Positions 27,797 through 36,601 of a stretch of DNA of 64,000 bases are shown one piece after another. Source of the stretch: Labilithrix luteola. GTDB taxonomy: Bacteria; Myxococcota_A; Polyangia; Polyangiales; Polyangiaceae. Position 1 is the stretch's first letter. Each line of letters starts with the position of its first letter. The DNA lies in assembly GCF_001263205.1 (NCBI RefSeq), contig NZ_CP012333.1:11451501-11515500 (forward strand), read 5' to 3'. A program made the position numbers and the translations under genes. The notes under the pieces are model-generated. The model was not told the origin of the DNA. It did no database searches and saw nothing but the letters and a program-made list of their open reading frames with translations.

Positions 27797-30169
27797 CTAG
27801 TTTCGAAGAGGTTTGTTGTTCATAAGCATGAACTGCATGCGTTCTTGGCTCTTCGGCTCACCCGTGAGGCTGACGAAGGCCTCAGCCTCGAGCTCGAGCA
27901 TCTCGCTCTCGGTGACCTCACGCGCCGCGCCGCCGAGGCCGCCGCAGAGGACGACCGCGAGCTTGCGGGCGATCTTGGCGTCGTGTTCGGAGGCGAAGCC
28001 GCCGGCGACGAGCGTGTCGACCATCATGCTCAAGGTGGCAATGCCGCTCTCGCCCGGCAAGCGGTAGGCGCGCGGGATCGGCGGGTGGTAGCCACTGCTC
28101 GCCATACCGATGGCCTTGTTCTTCGCCTCGACGACGAGACGCGCCTTGTCGAACGACACGCCGTCGGTGCGACGGAAGTAGCCGAGCGCCTTCGCCTCTT
28201 CGGCCGAGGTTGCGACCTTCACGAGGGCGATGTTCTTGAAGACCTGCGTAACGTTCTCGTAGATGTTCGCGTGCATGCCCTCGGGGATGCCCTCGAGCGA
28301 GCGCCAGAGCATGTTCATCGTGCCGGCGCCGCCGGGGATGAGGCCGACGCCGACTTCGACGAGACCCGAGTAGGTCTCCGCCGCCGCCTGCACCGCGCCC
28401 GCGCCCATGCAGAGCTCGAGACCGCCGCCGAGCGTCATGCCGTAGGGAGCGGCGACGACCGGGACGCGCGAGTACTTCATGCGCTGCACGGCGCCCTGAT
28501 AGCCGTGGACCATCTTGCGGATGTCTTCCCACTGCTGCGCGCCCGCGGCCATGACCACGAGGAGGAGGTTCGCGCCGACGCAGAAGTGCTCGCCCTCGTT
28601 GGCGACCACCATCCCGCGGAACTCGCTCTCCGCCTTGTCGACCGCCTGACCGATCATCGAGATGACGTCGGGGTCGATGCTGTTCGCCTTCGTCTTGAAG
28701 GTGAGGCCGAGGATGCCGTCGCCGAGGTCCCACGCTTCGGCGCCGTCGTTCTTGAGAACCGGCGCACTTCCACGACGAAGGATCTGGAGCGTAGCGTAAC
28801 GCGGATCCTGCTTCTGCGCGACGTACTCGCCCTTGAGGAGGTCGAAGACCTTGCCGTCCTTGTAGAAGCCCGTGGCGCCGCTCGCCTTCATCTTCTTCAC
28901 GGAGTCGGGCAGCTTGTGGCCGGCCTTCTCGATGGCATCGACGGTCTCGGCGAAGCCGAGCGCGTCCCAGACCTCGAACGGTCCGAGCTCCCAGTTGTAG
29001 CCCCACTTCATCGCGTCATCGATCGCGACGACGCTGTCGGCGATCTCGCCGATACGACGCGCCGAGTACGCGAGGCTTCGATAGAGAACCTTGCGCGCGA
29101 AGTCGCCTGCCTTGCCCTGATCGGCCACGAGCTTCTTCACGCGCTCGCGCGGATCTTCGACCTTGGCGAGGCCCTTGGTGACGCCCTTGATCGCCTCGTC
29201 GCCGCCCTTGGCGCGGTACTCGAGCGTCTTCGGGTCGAGCGTCATCACCTGCTTGTCGGCGCCGCGCTTGAAGAAGCCACCCTTGGTCTTGTCACCAAGG
29301 AGCTTCTTCTCGACCATCTTGCGGATGTACTCGGGCACCTTGAAGACGTCGCGGTCTTCGTCGGTGGTGAGCGAGTCGTAGCAGTTGTCCGCGACGTGCG
29401 CGAAGGTGTCGAGGCCGACGAGGTCGGCGGTGCGGAAGCTCGCGCTCTTCGGGTGCGCCATCGGCGTGCCCGTGATGTTGTCGACGTCTTCCGGCTGGAG
29501 GCCGTCGGCAATCATCTGGTGGATGGTCGCCATCATGGCGTGCGCGCCGATGCGGTTACCGACGAAGTTCGGCGTGTCCTTGCCGAAGACGACGCCCTTG
29601 CCGAGCACGTCTTCCGCGAAGCGAACCGCGTGCGCGAGCACGTCCTTGTCCGCCTCGGGACCGACGACGATCTCGAGCAGCTTCATGTAGCGGACGGGGT
29701 TGAAGAAGTGGAGCACCACGAAGTGCTTCTTGAAGTTGTCGCTGCGCCCCTTCGTCATCTCCGAGATGCGGAGACCCGACGTGTTGGACGCGACGATGCA
29801 GTGCTGCGGAACGACCTTCTCGAGCTTCTCGAAGAGGGCCTGCTTGGCCTCCATCTTCTCGATGATCGCCTCGATGACGAGGTCGCAGTCCTTCAGCTTG
29901 TCGAGATCGTCTTCGACGTTGCCGATCTTCACGAGCCGCGCGTTGTCCTTGTGGAAGAACGCTGCCGGGCGCGCCTTGATCGCCTTCTCGAGCCCCCCCG
30001 CGGCGAAGCCGTTGCGCTTCGCGGGATCTTTCTTCTCCGCATCCGTGAGGTTCGGCGGCACGATGTCGAGGAGGAGAACCTCGAGGCCCGCGTTGGCAAA
30101 GTGGGCAGCGATTCCGCTGCCCATGACTCCGGCTCCAATGACGGCGGTACGACGAATCGGCTTGTGCAT
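27797..30169 (-). CDS. fadN: 3-hydroxyacyl-CoA dehydrogenase / enoyl-CoA hydratase, FadN type
   Basis: Bifunctional beta-oxidation enzyme of 790 residues with the dehydrogenase first. It starts with the NAD site (AVIGAGVMGSGIAAHFANAG) and has ASNTSGL and HFFNPVRYMKLLEIV. The C-terminal crotonase domain follows (NEGEHFCVGANL oxyanion hole, GGGLELCMGAGAVQAA, GLIPGGAGT). Order and length match FadN of the FadN-FadA pair, not FadB. ATG 30169 directly precedes the Rossmann fold; the open frame upstream lacks motifs. Pairs with the thiolase downstream. Confidence 0.92.
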   Translation of the reverse strand: MHKPIRRTAVIGAGVMGSGIAAHFANAGLEVLLLDIVPPNLTDAEKKDPAKRNGFAAGGLEKAIKARPAAFFHKDNARLVKIGNVEDDLDKLKDCDLVIEAIIEKMEAKQALFEKLEKVVPQHCIVASNTSGLRISEMTKGRSDNFKKHFVVLHFFNPVRYMKLLEIVVGPEADKDVLAHAVRFAEDVLGKGVVFGKDTPNFVGNRIGAHAMMATIHQMIADGLQPEDVDNITGTPMAHPKSASFRTADLVGLDTFAHVADNCYDSLTTDEDRDVFKVPEYIRKMVEKKLLGDKTKGGFFKRGADKQVMTLDPKTLEYRAKGGDEAIKGVTKGLAKVEDPRERVKKLVADQGKAGDFARKVLYRSLAYSARRIGEIADSVVAIDDAMKWGYNWELGPFEVWDALGFAETVDAIEKAGHKLPDSVKKMKASGATGFYKDGKVFDLLKGEYVAQKQDPRYATLQILRRGSAPVLKNDGAEAWDLGDGILGLTFKTKANSIDPDVISMIGQAVDKAESEFRGMVVANEGEHFCVGANLLLVVMAAGAQQWEDIRKMVHGYQGAVQRMKYSRVPVVAAPYGMTLGGGLELCMGAGAVQAAAETYSGLVEVGVGLIPGGAGTMNMLWRSLEGIPEGMHANIYENVTQVFKNIALVKVATSAEEAKALGYFRRTDGVSFDKARLVVEAKNKAIGMASSGYHPPIPRAYRLPGESGIATLSMMVDTLVAGGFASEHDAKIARKLAVVLCGGLGGAAREVTESEMLELEAEAFVSLTGEPKSQERMQFMLMNNKPLRN

Positions 30170-30350
30170 GGCGCGCGAATCAGACCACCGGAAACGAGTC
30201 CCGCGCAAGCCTTCCCGCGCGTCTCCATCACGCGTCAGCTGTCGGCAATACGACACGCCGCGCTTGGTTCGGACCGAGTGCTTCCCGTCGCGATGTCGGA
30301 GGGGGTGGCGGAAGAGATGTTCGCGAAGGGCTAGCCCGTGCGCCGGTCGA

Positions 30351-31136
30351 TCACTGAAAACCACGCGGCGAAAGGCCGCGCAGATAGGTGATGAGACCGT
30401 CGCGCTCCGCCGCGGTGACCTGCCATTTGTGACCACCATCGACCCCGAGAATGGGCGATGGTCCAGGCTTCACGCCGGTCGTGATGATGACCGAGATTTC
30501 TTGATCGGTCGCGGTCGCGAGGACCGCCGGCGAATGGTCGATCGCCTGACCTTTGACGTGGCAGTTGGTGCAGGGCTGCGCGAGGCCCGTTCCGCTCGCG
30601 TTCGTATAGCGAGTCTCGCCTGCCGCCCAGCGATCGGCCGCGTAGGATGCGGCGTTCACCGTCGCCGTCGCCGAGCGTCCCTTCGAGGTCGCCGTGAGCG
30701 TGAAGCTGCCCGCCTTCGGGATCGTCACGAGGTAGTACGCGCCAAGGTCGGTCACTCCGTCGACGACCGGGTTCACGAGCTTCACGGCATCGAGCTTCAT
30801 CGTCGGATCACTCGAGGTGACCGTGAGATCGGAGTCGGCGTCGTAGACGGCAATGGGCACCTGGAAGGTGTGCGTGCCGTCGAAGCCGGAATAGACGACA
30901 TTGGGCATGAACCGAAGCTCGCCGAGGCCCGAATCCGGCGGAGGGGCCGAGTCGTAGGTGCTGCCGTCGCGTTCGTAATGGATGCCGCCGTCGCCGTCGG
31001 TCGGAGAAGACGTGTCGTCGGGAGGGGCCGCGGGGTCGCTCGAGCACGCGGCCCCCGCGATCGCGGCGAGGAGCAAGATCCCCGCCGGGGCTTGCCAGCC
31101 TTCCTGAAGTGCACGACGTGTCCGTTCGAAAGCCAT
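30351..31136 (-). CDS. Lipoprotein with single c-type heme site
   Basis: The 261-residue lipoprotein has a signal ending AIAGAAC, an Asp/Gly/Pro linker, an Ig-like strand region (FTLTATSKGRSATATVN) and a C-terminal heme motif CTNCHVKG. Residues downstream (DHSPAVLATATDQEISVIITTG) suit a small cytochrome c fold, and a later Met or His could be the second ligand. It is probably a periplasmic electron-transfer or sensing protein. ATG 31136 is chosen because it starts the signal peptide. Confidence 0.75.
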   Translation of the reverse strand: MAFERTRRALQEGWQAPAGILLLAAIAGAACSSDPAAPPDDTSSPTDGDGGIHYERDGSTYDSAPPPDSGLGELRFMPNVVYSGFDGTHTFQVPIAVYDADSDLTVTSSDPTMKLDAVKLVNPVVDGVTDLGAYYLVTIPKAGSFTLTATSKGRSATATVNAASYAADRWAAGETRYTNASGTGLAQPCTNCHVKGQAIDHSPAVLATATDQEISVIITTGVKPGPSPILGVDGGHKWQVTAAERDGLITYLRGLSPRGFQ

Positions 31137-31323
31137 CGCGGGGCGACCAGCAATGCACATGCCGCTCCGGGCGAGCCGGGAAACTGCGGTCGACGACCCG
31201 ATGAGCGCGCTGGTCGGGGCTTCGCCTGGATCGTTCGGGAACCATTCCCGGTCGTCACCGAGGCGCTGCAAGCGCGACCGTAGTAGCCCACCCGGCGTGG
31301 TGCCGGCACGGAGAAAGAGCCGG

Positions 31324-32346
31324 TCAGCGACCGAGCCCGAAGGCGTCGGCGAGCAGCTCGTAGGAACGGAGCCTCGCCGCGTGATCGTAGGCGTGCGTCG
31401 CGATCATGATCTCGTCGGCTCGCGTGCGCTCGGCCATCGCGAGGATCTGCGCGCGAACCACGTTGGGATTGCCTGCAATCTGCAGGCGTTTGTACCCCGC
31501 GATGGTGTTCTCTTCGGCCGGAGAAAATGGATACGCCAGCGCCGTCTCCGGGCTCGGCAGCCTTCCCGGGCGCCCATTGCGAAGCTGCAAGAAGGACAAG
31601 CGCATGGACGATGCCATGCGCTCGGCGGCTTCGTCGGTCTCCGCGCAGAACACGGACAGCGCGAGAATCGCGTGCGGCTTCTCGAGCGCGCCCTCCGTGT
31701 TGAACCGAGCGCGGTACGCGAGCATCGCCTCTTCCGCCGGCTCGGGACTGAAATGGCCCGCAAAGGCGAACCCGACACCGAGCTTCGCCGCGAGGATCGC
31801 GCTGTAGTCGCTCGACCCGAGGAGCCAGAGAGGAGGAAGCGGCGTGTCGTCCGGCATGGCGCGCACGGAGCGAAACATGTGATCGTCGGGGAAGTCCCCG
31901 TCGTCGAATGCGACGAGCTCACCCAGCTGGGCGAGGAAGTCGTCCGACAGGACGGCCGAACGCGAGCCGCGCAGCGCAAGTGCGGTGACGGGATCGGTGC
32001 CGGGCGCACGACCGAGCCCAAGATCGATTCGCCCTGGATGGAGCGCCTCGAGAAGCTTGTACGACTCGGCGACCTTGAGCGGCGCGTGATTCGGCAACAT
32101 GACCCCGCCCGCCCCGAGGCGAATGCGCGACGTCACCTGCGCAACATGGGCGATGAGGATCTCCGGAGTCGTCGTCGCGATCCCCAGCATGTTGTGATGC
32201 TCGGCGAACCAGACGCGCTCGTAGCCGAGGCGCTCGACGAGGCATGCGAGCTCCACCGAGCCGCGCAACGATTGCGCGCTCGTGCCGCCCTCGGGCAGCG
32301 GGGCGAGGTCGAGAATGGAGAGCGGCAACCGCACGGGAACACCCAC
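31324..32346 (-). CDS. Luciferase-like flavin-dependent monooxygenase (MsnO8-type)
   Basis: The 340-residue LLM-class oxidoreductase has LPLSILDLAPLPEGG at the start, GYERVWFAEHHNM, IRLGAGGVMLPNHAPLKVAESYKLLEALHPGRIDLGLGRAPG and GSSDYSA. These are typical of the bacterial luciferase-like subgroup with an FMNH2 site. Substrate not readable. The GTG at 32346 has GGAG 9 nt upstream and begins the family N-terminus; the much longer upstream frame overlaps the next lipoprotein gene and is rejected. Confidence 0.85.
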   Translation of the reverse strand: MGVPVRLPLSILDLAPLPEGGTSAQSLRGSVELACLVERLGYERVWFAEHHNMLGIATTTPEILIAHVAQVTSRIRLGAGGVMLPNHAPLKVAESYKLLEALHPGRIDLGLGRAPGTDPVTALALRGSRSAVLSDDFLAQLGELVAFDDGDFPDDHMFRSVRAMPDDTPLPPLWLLGSSDYSAILAAKLGVGFAFAGHFSPEPAEEAMLAYRARFNTEGALEKPHAILALSVFCAETDEAAERMASSMRLSFLQLRNGRPGRLPSPETALAYPFSPAEENTIAGYKRLQIAGNPNVVRAQILAMAERTRADEIMIATHAYDHAARLRSYELLADAFGLGR

Positions 32347-32541
32347 GCTTGGGCTCCGATGCCCTCGAGCGTACGTGCGTTTCTGACGGCCGTACGATTG
32401 TCGAAGGGCGCGTTTCAGCGCGTGATCGGGCGGACCGGCACGTCGAACGTCCTCGTCCGGGGCCTTGCTGTTCGCCGAAATTCCCCGGCAGAGCCCGCCT
32501 TTTTCCGGCATTTTTGGGGCAATCCGGGGTAGAGGGCGGGT

Positions 32542-32946
32542 ATGCGCGCGTTCGTCGTTTTCCTGTCTTCGATGTTCGTGGTGACCGCCCTCCTCGCTTC
32601 CACGGGCGGCTGCGAGACGATGGGAGACAGCGCCGATGGCGGCGCGGACAGTGGCGTATGCGGACAAGCGACCTGCTCGTCGACGCAGTTCTGCCTCTAC
32701 CGCGAGTGCACGACCAAGGAGCGCTGCATCCCCAGCACGAGCTGCCCCACCGGCACGACCCCCGCCGATTGCGACGGCCGGCCGGGCTGCCTCTCGCCGA
32801 CCTGCGGTCCCGTCCTCCAGGGCTGCCGAGAAATCCCGACCACCTGCGGAAGCGACGTCACCTGCGCCTGCGGGTCGGTGTGTGGCTCGCCGAGCGCCTG
32901 TTCGAAGGTCGACGGCCGTAACGCGCTCTGCGCCGCCGCGAACTGA
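32542..32946 (+). CDS. Cysteine-rich lipoprotein
   Basis: The 134-residue precursor has signal MRAFVVFLSSMFVVTALLAS followed by TGGC. The mature part holds about 17 cysteines, often in close pairs (CGQATCSS, CLYRECTTKERC, CACGSVCG), so it is probably a disulfide-rich extracellular domain like those in myxobacterial outer-surface lipoproteins. Binding partner unknown. Divergent from the luciferase-like gene. Confidence 0.72.
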   Translation: MRAFVVFLSSMFVVTALLASTGGCETMGDSADGGADSGVCGQATCSSTQFCLYRECTTKERCIPSTSCPTGTTPADCDGRPGCLSPTCGPVLQGCREIPTTCGSDVTCACGSVCGSPSACSKVDGRNALCAAAN

Positions 32947-33003
32947 GCCCGCCGGCCAGGATGGTCGTCGGATCGGTGATCACGAACGTGTGAGCCGCCG
33001 GTC

Positions 33004-33612
33004 TCAGCGTTTGCGCCGGCGCGCCAACCGCACGGCGGGCTCGGAGGGGGCGAGACCGTCGGTGACGACCGTGACGAGGCGCCGAATCGCTTCCGCGTCG
33101 GGCGCTCTTCGAACGGCGACGTGGAGGCCGGCGATGAGCGCGAGGATGTCCTCGACCGTCACGTCGGCGCGGACGGCTCCGGCTCCCTGAGCGCGTTCGA
33201 GAAGATCCGCGAAGGATTGCCGAAATGCGGTTCGGGCGGACTTCGTGGCGCGATCGAGATCGCCACCTGCGCCCCCGAGCGCGTCGACGAAGTCACGCTT
33301 GGCGACCCCCTCTTCCACGAGCCGCGCGAAAAAGCGGAAGAACGCGCCGCCGGGATCGGCGCCACGCGCGAGGGCTCGAGCCTCTTCGGCGACGCCCTCG
33401 ACGCGATGAACGACGATCGCTGCAAACAGCGCTTCCTTCGTGGGGAAGTGGCGGTAGAGCGTGCCGACGCCGAGCCCCGCACGACGCGCAATTTCGTCGA
33501 CCGGAACGTCGATGCCCTCGGCCGCAAAGACGGCCTGAGCAACGTCGAGAACGCGCTGCCGATTCCGTTGCGCATCGGCGCGCAAACCACGTTTCTCGCT
33601 CACGAACGCCAA
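33004..33612 (-). CDS. TetR-family transcriptional regulator
   Basis: The 202-residue repressor has an N-terminal HTH, IDVPVDEIARRAGLGVGTLYRHF followed by PTKEALFAAI, and a helical ligand-binding domain. It is divergent from the SnoaL-like gene with a 115-nt spacer that contains an inverted repeat, so it probably controls itself and that gene. Ligand unknown. Confidence 0.88.
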   Translation of the reverse strand: MAFVSEKRGLRADAQRNRQRVLDVAQAVFAAEGIDVPVDEIARRAGLGVGTLYRHFPTKEALFAAIVVHRVEGVAEEARALARGADPGGAFFRFFARLVEEGVAKRDFVDALGGAGGDLDRATKSARTAFRQSFADLLERAQGAGAVRADVTVEDILALIAGLHVAVRRAPDAEAIRRLVTVVTDGLAPSEPAVRLARRRKR

Positions 33613-33664
33613 CGTCTAGCGCAAAACCTCGCGACCGGCGTCCGCGTTGACAAACGGAACGATC

Positions 33665-33690
33665 ACTCCGTATAGGTCCATAACCGGAGT
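33665..33690. promoter_or_regulatory. Putative TetR-family operator
   Basis: ACTCCG at 33665-33670 is mirrored by CGGAGT at 33685-33690, with partly symmetric bases between (TATAGG against TTATGG). The 26-bp imperfect palindrome lies between the divergent TetR and SnoaL-like genes and overlaps a TTGACG hexamer at 33690. Size and position suit a TetR dimer site. Confidence 0.6.
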
Positions 33691-33727
33691 TGACGCTCCG
33701 CTTAATCCCCCATCGATGGAGGCCCCG

Positions 33728-34153
33728 ATGACCGCGCCGCGCGACGTTTGGCAAAAGGCCGTTTCGTTTCTGCCGACTTACGACATCGACGGCTACGCCG
33801 CGTGCTTCCACGAGGACGGCTGCGTCGAGTTTCCGTTCGCGCCGCCAGGTCTTCCGAAGCGGATCGAGGGGCGTGACGGAATCCTGAAGTCCATGGGACC
33901 ACTCTGGCGCGGGGCGAAAGCCGCAGGCCGCAAGGGCGCCGGCATGGAAAACGTCGTGGTCCACGAGACCCACGATCCGGAGGTGGTCATCATCGAGTTC
34001 GATGCCGCGCGGGAGGACGCCAACGGCACCTATCGGCTCTCGTACGTCCACGTCGTCCGCGTGCGAGACGGCAAGATCGTGAGCCTCCGCGACTACGTCG
34101 ACTCGTGGGCCATCAGTCAGGCGCTCCGAGGCATTTCCTCGTCGACAACGTGA
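33728..34153 (+). CDS. SnoaL/NTF2-like protein
   Basis: A 141-residue cone-fold protein: DVWQKAVSFLPTYDIDGYAACFHEDGCVEFPFAPPG, then a central IEGRDGILKSMGPLW and C-terminal strands VVIIEFDA, YVHVVRVRDGKIVSLRDYVD. This is the SnoaL-like polyketide-cyclase/isomerase pattern; catalytic role unknown. The ATG at 33728 is decided by GGAGG five nt upstream; the ATG at 33716 is less likely. Probably regulated by the divergent TetR protein. Confidence 0.78.
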   Translation: MTAPRDVWQKAVSFLPTYDIDGYAACFHEDGCVEFPFAPPGLPKRIEGRDGILKSMGPLWRGAKAAGRKGAGMENVVVHETHDPEVVIIEFDAAREDANGTYRLSYVHVVRVRDGKIVSLRDYVDSWAISQALRGISSSTT

Positions 34154-34222
34154 CCCTCGAGGGGGGTCACGTGGCACGGTCGCCCCCAAAGCTCCTCTTC
34201 CACGATATAACCCCGCCATCCC

Positions 34223-34858
34223 ATGTACACGCCGAAGGTGTTTCGCGAGACCGATCTTCCGACCATCCATCGCGCGGTCGAAGCCGACTCGTTCGCCACG
34301 TGGGTCGTCGCTTCGGAGACCGGCAAGCTCGAGATCACGCACGTACCGTTTCTCCTGGACGCCGCCGCGGGAACGCTTCGCGTGCACGTTGCTCGTGCGA
34401 ACCCAATCTGGCGCTTGGCCATCGCGGAAGGTGCAACGTCGGTCGTCGTGTTCCACGGCCCCCACGCTTACGTTTCGGCGAGCTGGTACGAACACGCGAC
34501 GAAGCAAGTACCGACGTGGAACTACGCGGTCGTGCATGCCCACGTCGGCCAAGGACGCGTGCTCGCAAATGACGAGCTCCTGGCCATGCTCGAGGCGATG
34601 AGCTCCCACTACGAAGCTGCCAACGGTTCGACGTGGAAGATCGATGACCTGGCCCCTTCCGTCCGCGACGAGCTGCTCGCCGCGATTGTCGGCCTCTCGC
34701 TTCCCGTCGATCGCTGGGAGGCCAAAGCGAAGCTGAGTCAGAACCGCTCACCCGAAGATCGCCGGCGCGTCGTCGACGCCCTCAAGCGCCGCGGCTCCGC
34801 CGACGACCTCGCCATGGTCGACTTGATGACGCGCACGAACTCCGAGTTCACCCCTTGA
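34223..34858 (+). CDS. PaiB-type FMN-binding protein
   Basis: The 211-residue protein matches PaiB: MYTPKVFRETDLPTIHRAV, THVPFLLD, HVARANPIW, VVVFHGPHAYVSASWYE, VPTWNYAVVHAHV and KAKLSQNRSPEDRR. The split beta-barrel binds FMN. PaiB proteins are described as negative regulators or pyridoxamine-oxidase-like proteins of uncertain activity. Its stop overlaps the convergent crotonase gene by 11 nt. Confidence 0.9.
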   Translation: MYTPKVFRETDLPTIHRAVEADSFATWVVASETGKLEITHVPFLLDAAAGTLRVHVARANPIWRLAIAEGATSVVVFHGPHAYVSASWYEHATKQVPTWNYAVVHAHVGQGRVLANDELLAMLEAMSSHYEAANGSTWKIDDLAPSVRDELLAAIVGLSLPVDRWEAKAKLSQNRSPEDRRRVVDALKRRGSADDLAMVDLMTRTNSEFTP

Positions 34859-35759
34859 ACGTCGACGAGCCGCGATCGCCGAACGGCTCGTCACGCTCTC
34901 GAACGGCTTCCTTGAAGCCCTTTTCGGCCGCCAGGGACTGGAAGGCGTAGCCCTCGGGCGTGTGGCGCGCGATGCCGTCGAAGACGGTGCCGAGGATCTG
35001 GGTCGTGTGGAGGCCCGTCGCCATCACGCTCTGGTTGACGAGGAGCTTCATCATCACGAGCTGGTTCACGGGGAGCCGCGCGATGCGATCCATCAAGATC
35101 TCGAAACGCTCGTCGAGCGTCTCGCGCGGTGCGCACTCCGTCGCGAGCCCCCAGGCAACGGCCTCTTCGCCCGAGAGACAGTCGCCGGTGAAGAGGAGGC
35201 GCTTGGTCTTCTCGATGCCGATGCGGTGTGCCCACACGGAGGTCGTCGGGACGCCCCAGACGCGAGCCGGCGGGTAGCCGATCTTCGCCTTGTCTTCGAT
35301 GACGAGGAGGTCCGAGCAGAGCGCCATGTCCGTGCCGCCCGCCACGCAGAACCCGTGCACCTTGCACACGACGGGCTTGTCCGAATGGAAGAGGCTCATG
35401 AAGCCCCTGACGTTTCGACTCATCATCTGGAAGTCGACGACCGGATCCCAGACCTTCTTCGGATCGTGGTTGTCGCGTTGGACCGCCGGATCGAGAGGCG
35501 AGCCGGAAGGCCCACTCTTTCCTTCGCCGAGGTCGAACGTCTCAGCGCTCGCCACGAGGTCGTAGCCTCCGCAGAATCCCTTGCCGTTGCCGGAGAGGGC
35601 GATGACGTGGACGCTCGGATCGAGGTTGGCTCGCTCCACGCACGCGGCGATCTCCTGGGGCATCTCGAGCGTGATGCCGTTGCCGCGTTCCGGACGGTCG
35701 AGCGTGATGCGCGCGATGCGACCGGTCTTTTCGTACGTCATCGTGGAGAGGCGATCCAT
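34848..35759 (-). CDS. Crotonase / enoyl-CoA hydratase family protein
   Basis: The 303-residue protein has the crotonase core: ITLDRPERGNGITLEM, HVIALSGNGKGFCGGYDL (oxyanion hole), KPVVCKVHGFCVAGGTDMALCSDLLV and GYPPARVWGVPTT. It is longer than a typical hydratase (about 260) through an insertion after the first oxyanion loop (DLGEGKSGPSGSPLDPAVQR). That insertion is shared by some actinobacterial-type crotonases. Exact reaction unknown. A start six codons later (MTYEKTG) is possible. Confidence 0.88.
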   Translation of the reverse strand: MDRLSTMTYEKTGRIARITLDRPERGNGITLEMPQEIAACVERANLDPSVHVIALSGNGKGFCGGYDLVASAETFDLGEGKSGPSGSPLDPAVQRDNHDPKKVWDPVVDFQMMSRNVRGFMSLFHSDKPVVCKVHGFCVAGGTDMALCSDLLVIEDKAKIGYPPARVWGVPTTSVWAHRIGIEKTKRLLFTGDCLSGEEAVAWGLATECAPRETLDERFEILMDRIARLPVNQLVMMKLLVNQSVMATGLHTTQILGTVFDGIARHTPEGYAFQSLAAEKGFKEAVRERDEPFGDRGSSTFKG

Positions 35760-35808
35760 CGCGCAAGGTGATACCAGCCCAGCGGCGTGGTCGTCAGCGA
35801 TGGAAGAG

Positions 35809-36426
35809 CTACTTCCCGATCTTCTGGTAAGTGCCGACGAGCTCGCCCTTCGCCAGGACGTGACCGGCCATCGCCTTCTCGAGGTCGGCCTTCGTAGGGT
35901 TCCTCAAATCGGGAAGCTCCGTGTCGAGCGCATGGATCTCGTAGACGTACCGGTGTCGACCAACGGGCGGGCACGGACCATCCCAGCCCGTTCGCTTGAA
36001 GTCGTTTGCACCGGCGCGCGCCCCGACGGGCGGTTCTTTCGCGCCCTCAGGCAGCTCGCGCATCGACGGCGGCAAGTCGTAGAGCACCCAGTGCACCCAG
36101 GTGTGTTGAGGCGCCCTCGGATCCGGAGCGTCGGGATCCGACACGACGAGCGCGAGGCTCTTCGTGCCCGGCGGCGGGGCCGTCCAACCGAGCTGCGGGG
36201 ACGTGCCCTGTCCTTCGCACGTGAAGCGCGTGGGGATCGGACCACCCGCATCGAACGAGGTCGACGTGAGCGTCATCTTGGCCACGGGCATGGCGCCCGC
36301 GTGAACCGTGGCCGACGCGGCGCCTGCATCGCTCGCGCTCGGCGGATCAGGTTGGGCTTTCGAGCACGCGAGCGCGCCGAGCACGCCGAACACGGTCACG
36401 GCAGCGAAGGAAACACCGATTCGCAT
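35809..36426 (-). CDS. YbhB/YbcL (PEBP) family lipoprotein
   Basis: The 205-residue protein has a lipoprotein signal (GVLGALAC) and a linker, then the phosphatidylethanolamine-binding-like fold: TSPQLGWTAPPPGTKSLALVVSDPDAPDP, HWVLYDLPPSMRELPEG, FKRTGWDGPCPP and HRYVYEIHALDTEL. The DPDAP and GPCPP motifs line the ligand pocket. Ligand unknown. ATG 36426 starts the signal peptide and has AGGAG about 9 nt upstream. Confidence 0.88.
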   Translation of the reverse strand: MRIGVSFAAVTVFGVLGALACSKAQPDPPSASDAGAASATVHAGAMPVAKMTLTSTSFDAGGPIPTRFTCEGQGTSPQLGWTAPPPGTKSLALVVSDPDAPDPRAPQHTWVHWVLYDLPPSMRELPEGAKEPPVGARAGANDFKRTGWDGPCPPVGRHRYVYEIHALDTELPDLRNPTKADLEKAMAGHVLAKGELVGTYQKIGK

Positions 36427-36601
36427 GGGGATGGTCTCCTCGCGGGCAGGCTGGATCCGACCGAGCGGCCACGCCAGTCCAAAACGGACCGCTGCGGCGC
36501 GACGTGATCGTCGTCGCGTCGCAACATGCACCAACGGAAACGTCGAGTTCGGTTGCGCTCGCGATGGACAGCTCCGTGAAGTCCGACGAAGATTCGCTGC
36601 G

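Noticed and set aside
27773..30334. Long open frame of 853 codons on the plus strand opposite the fadN-like gene
   Set aside because: Arg/Glu/Val/Leu-rich translation without motifs, exactly mirroring a clear beta-oxidation gene; an artefact of high third-position GC.
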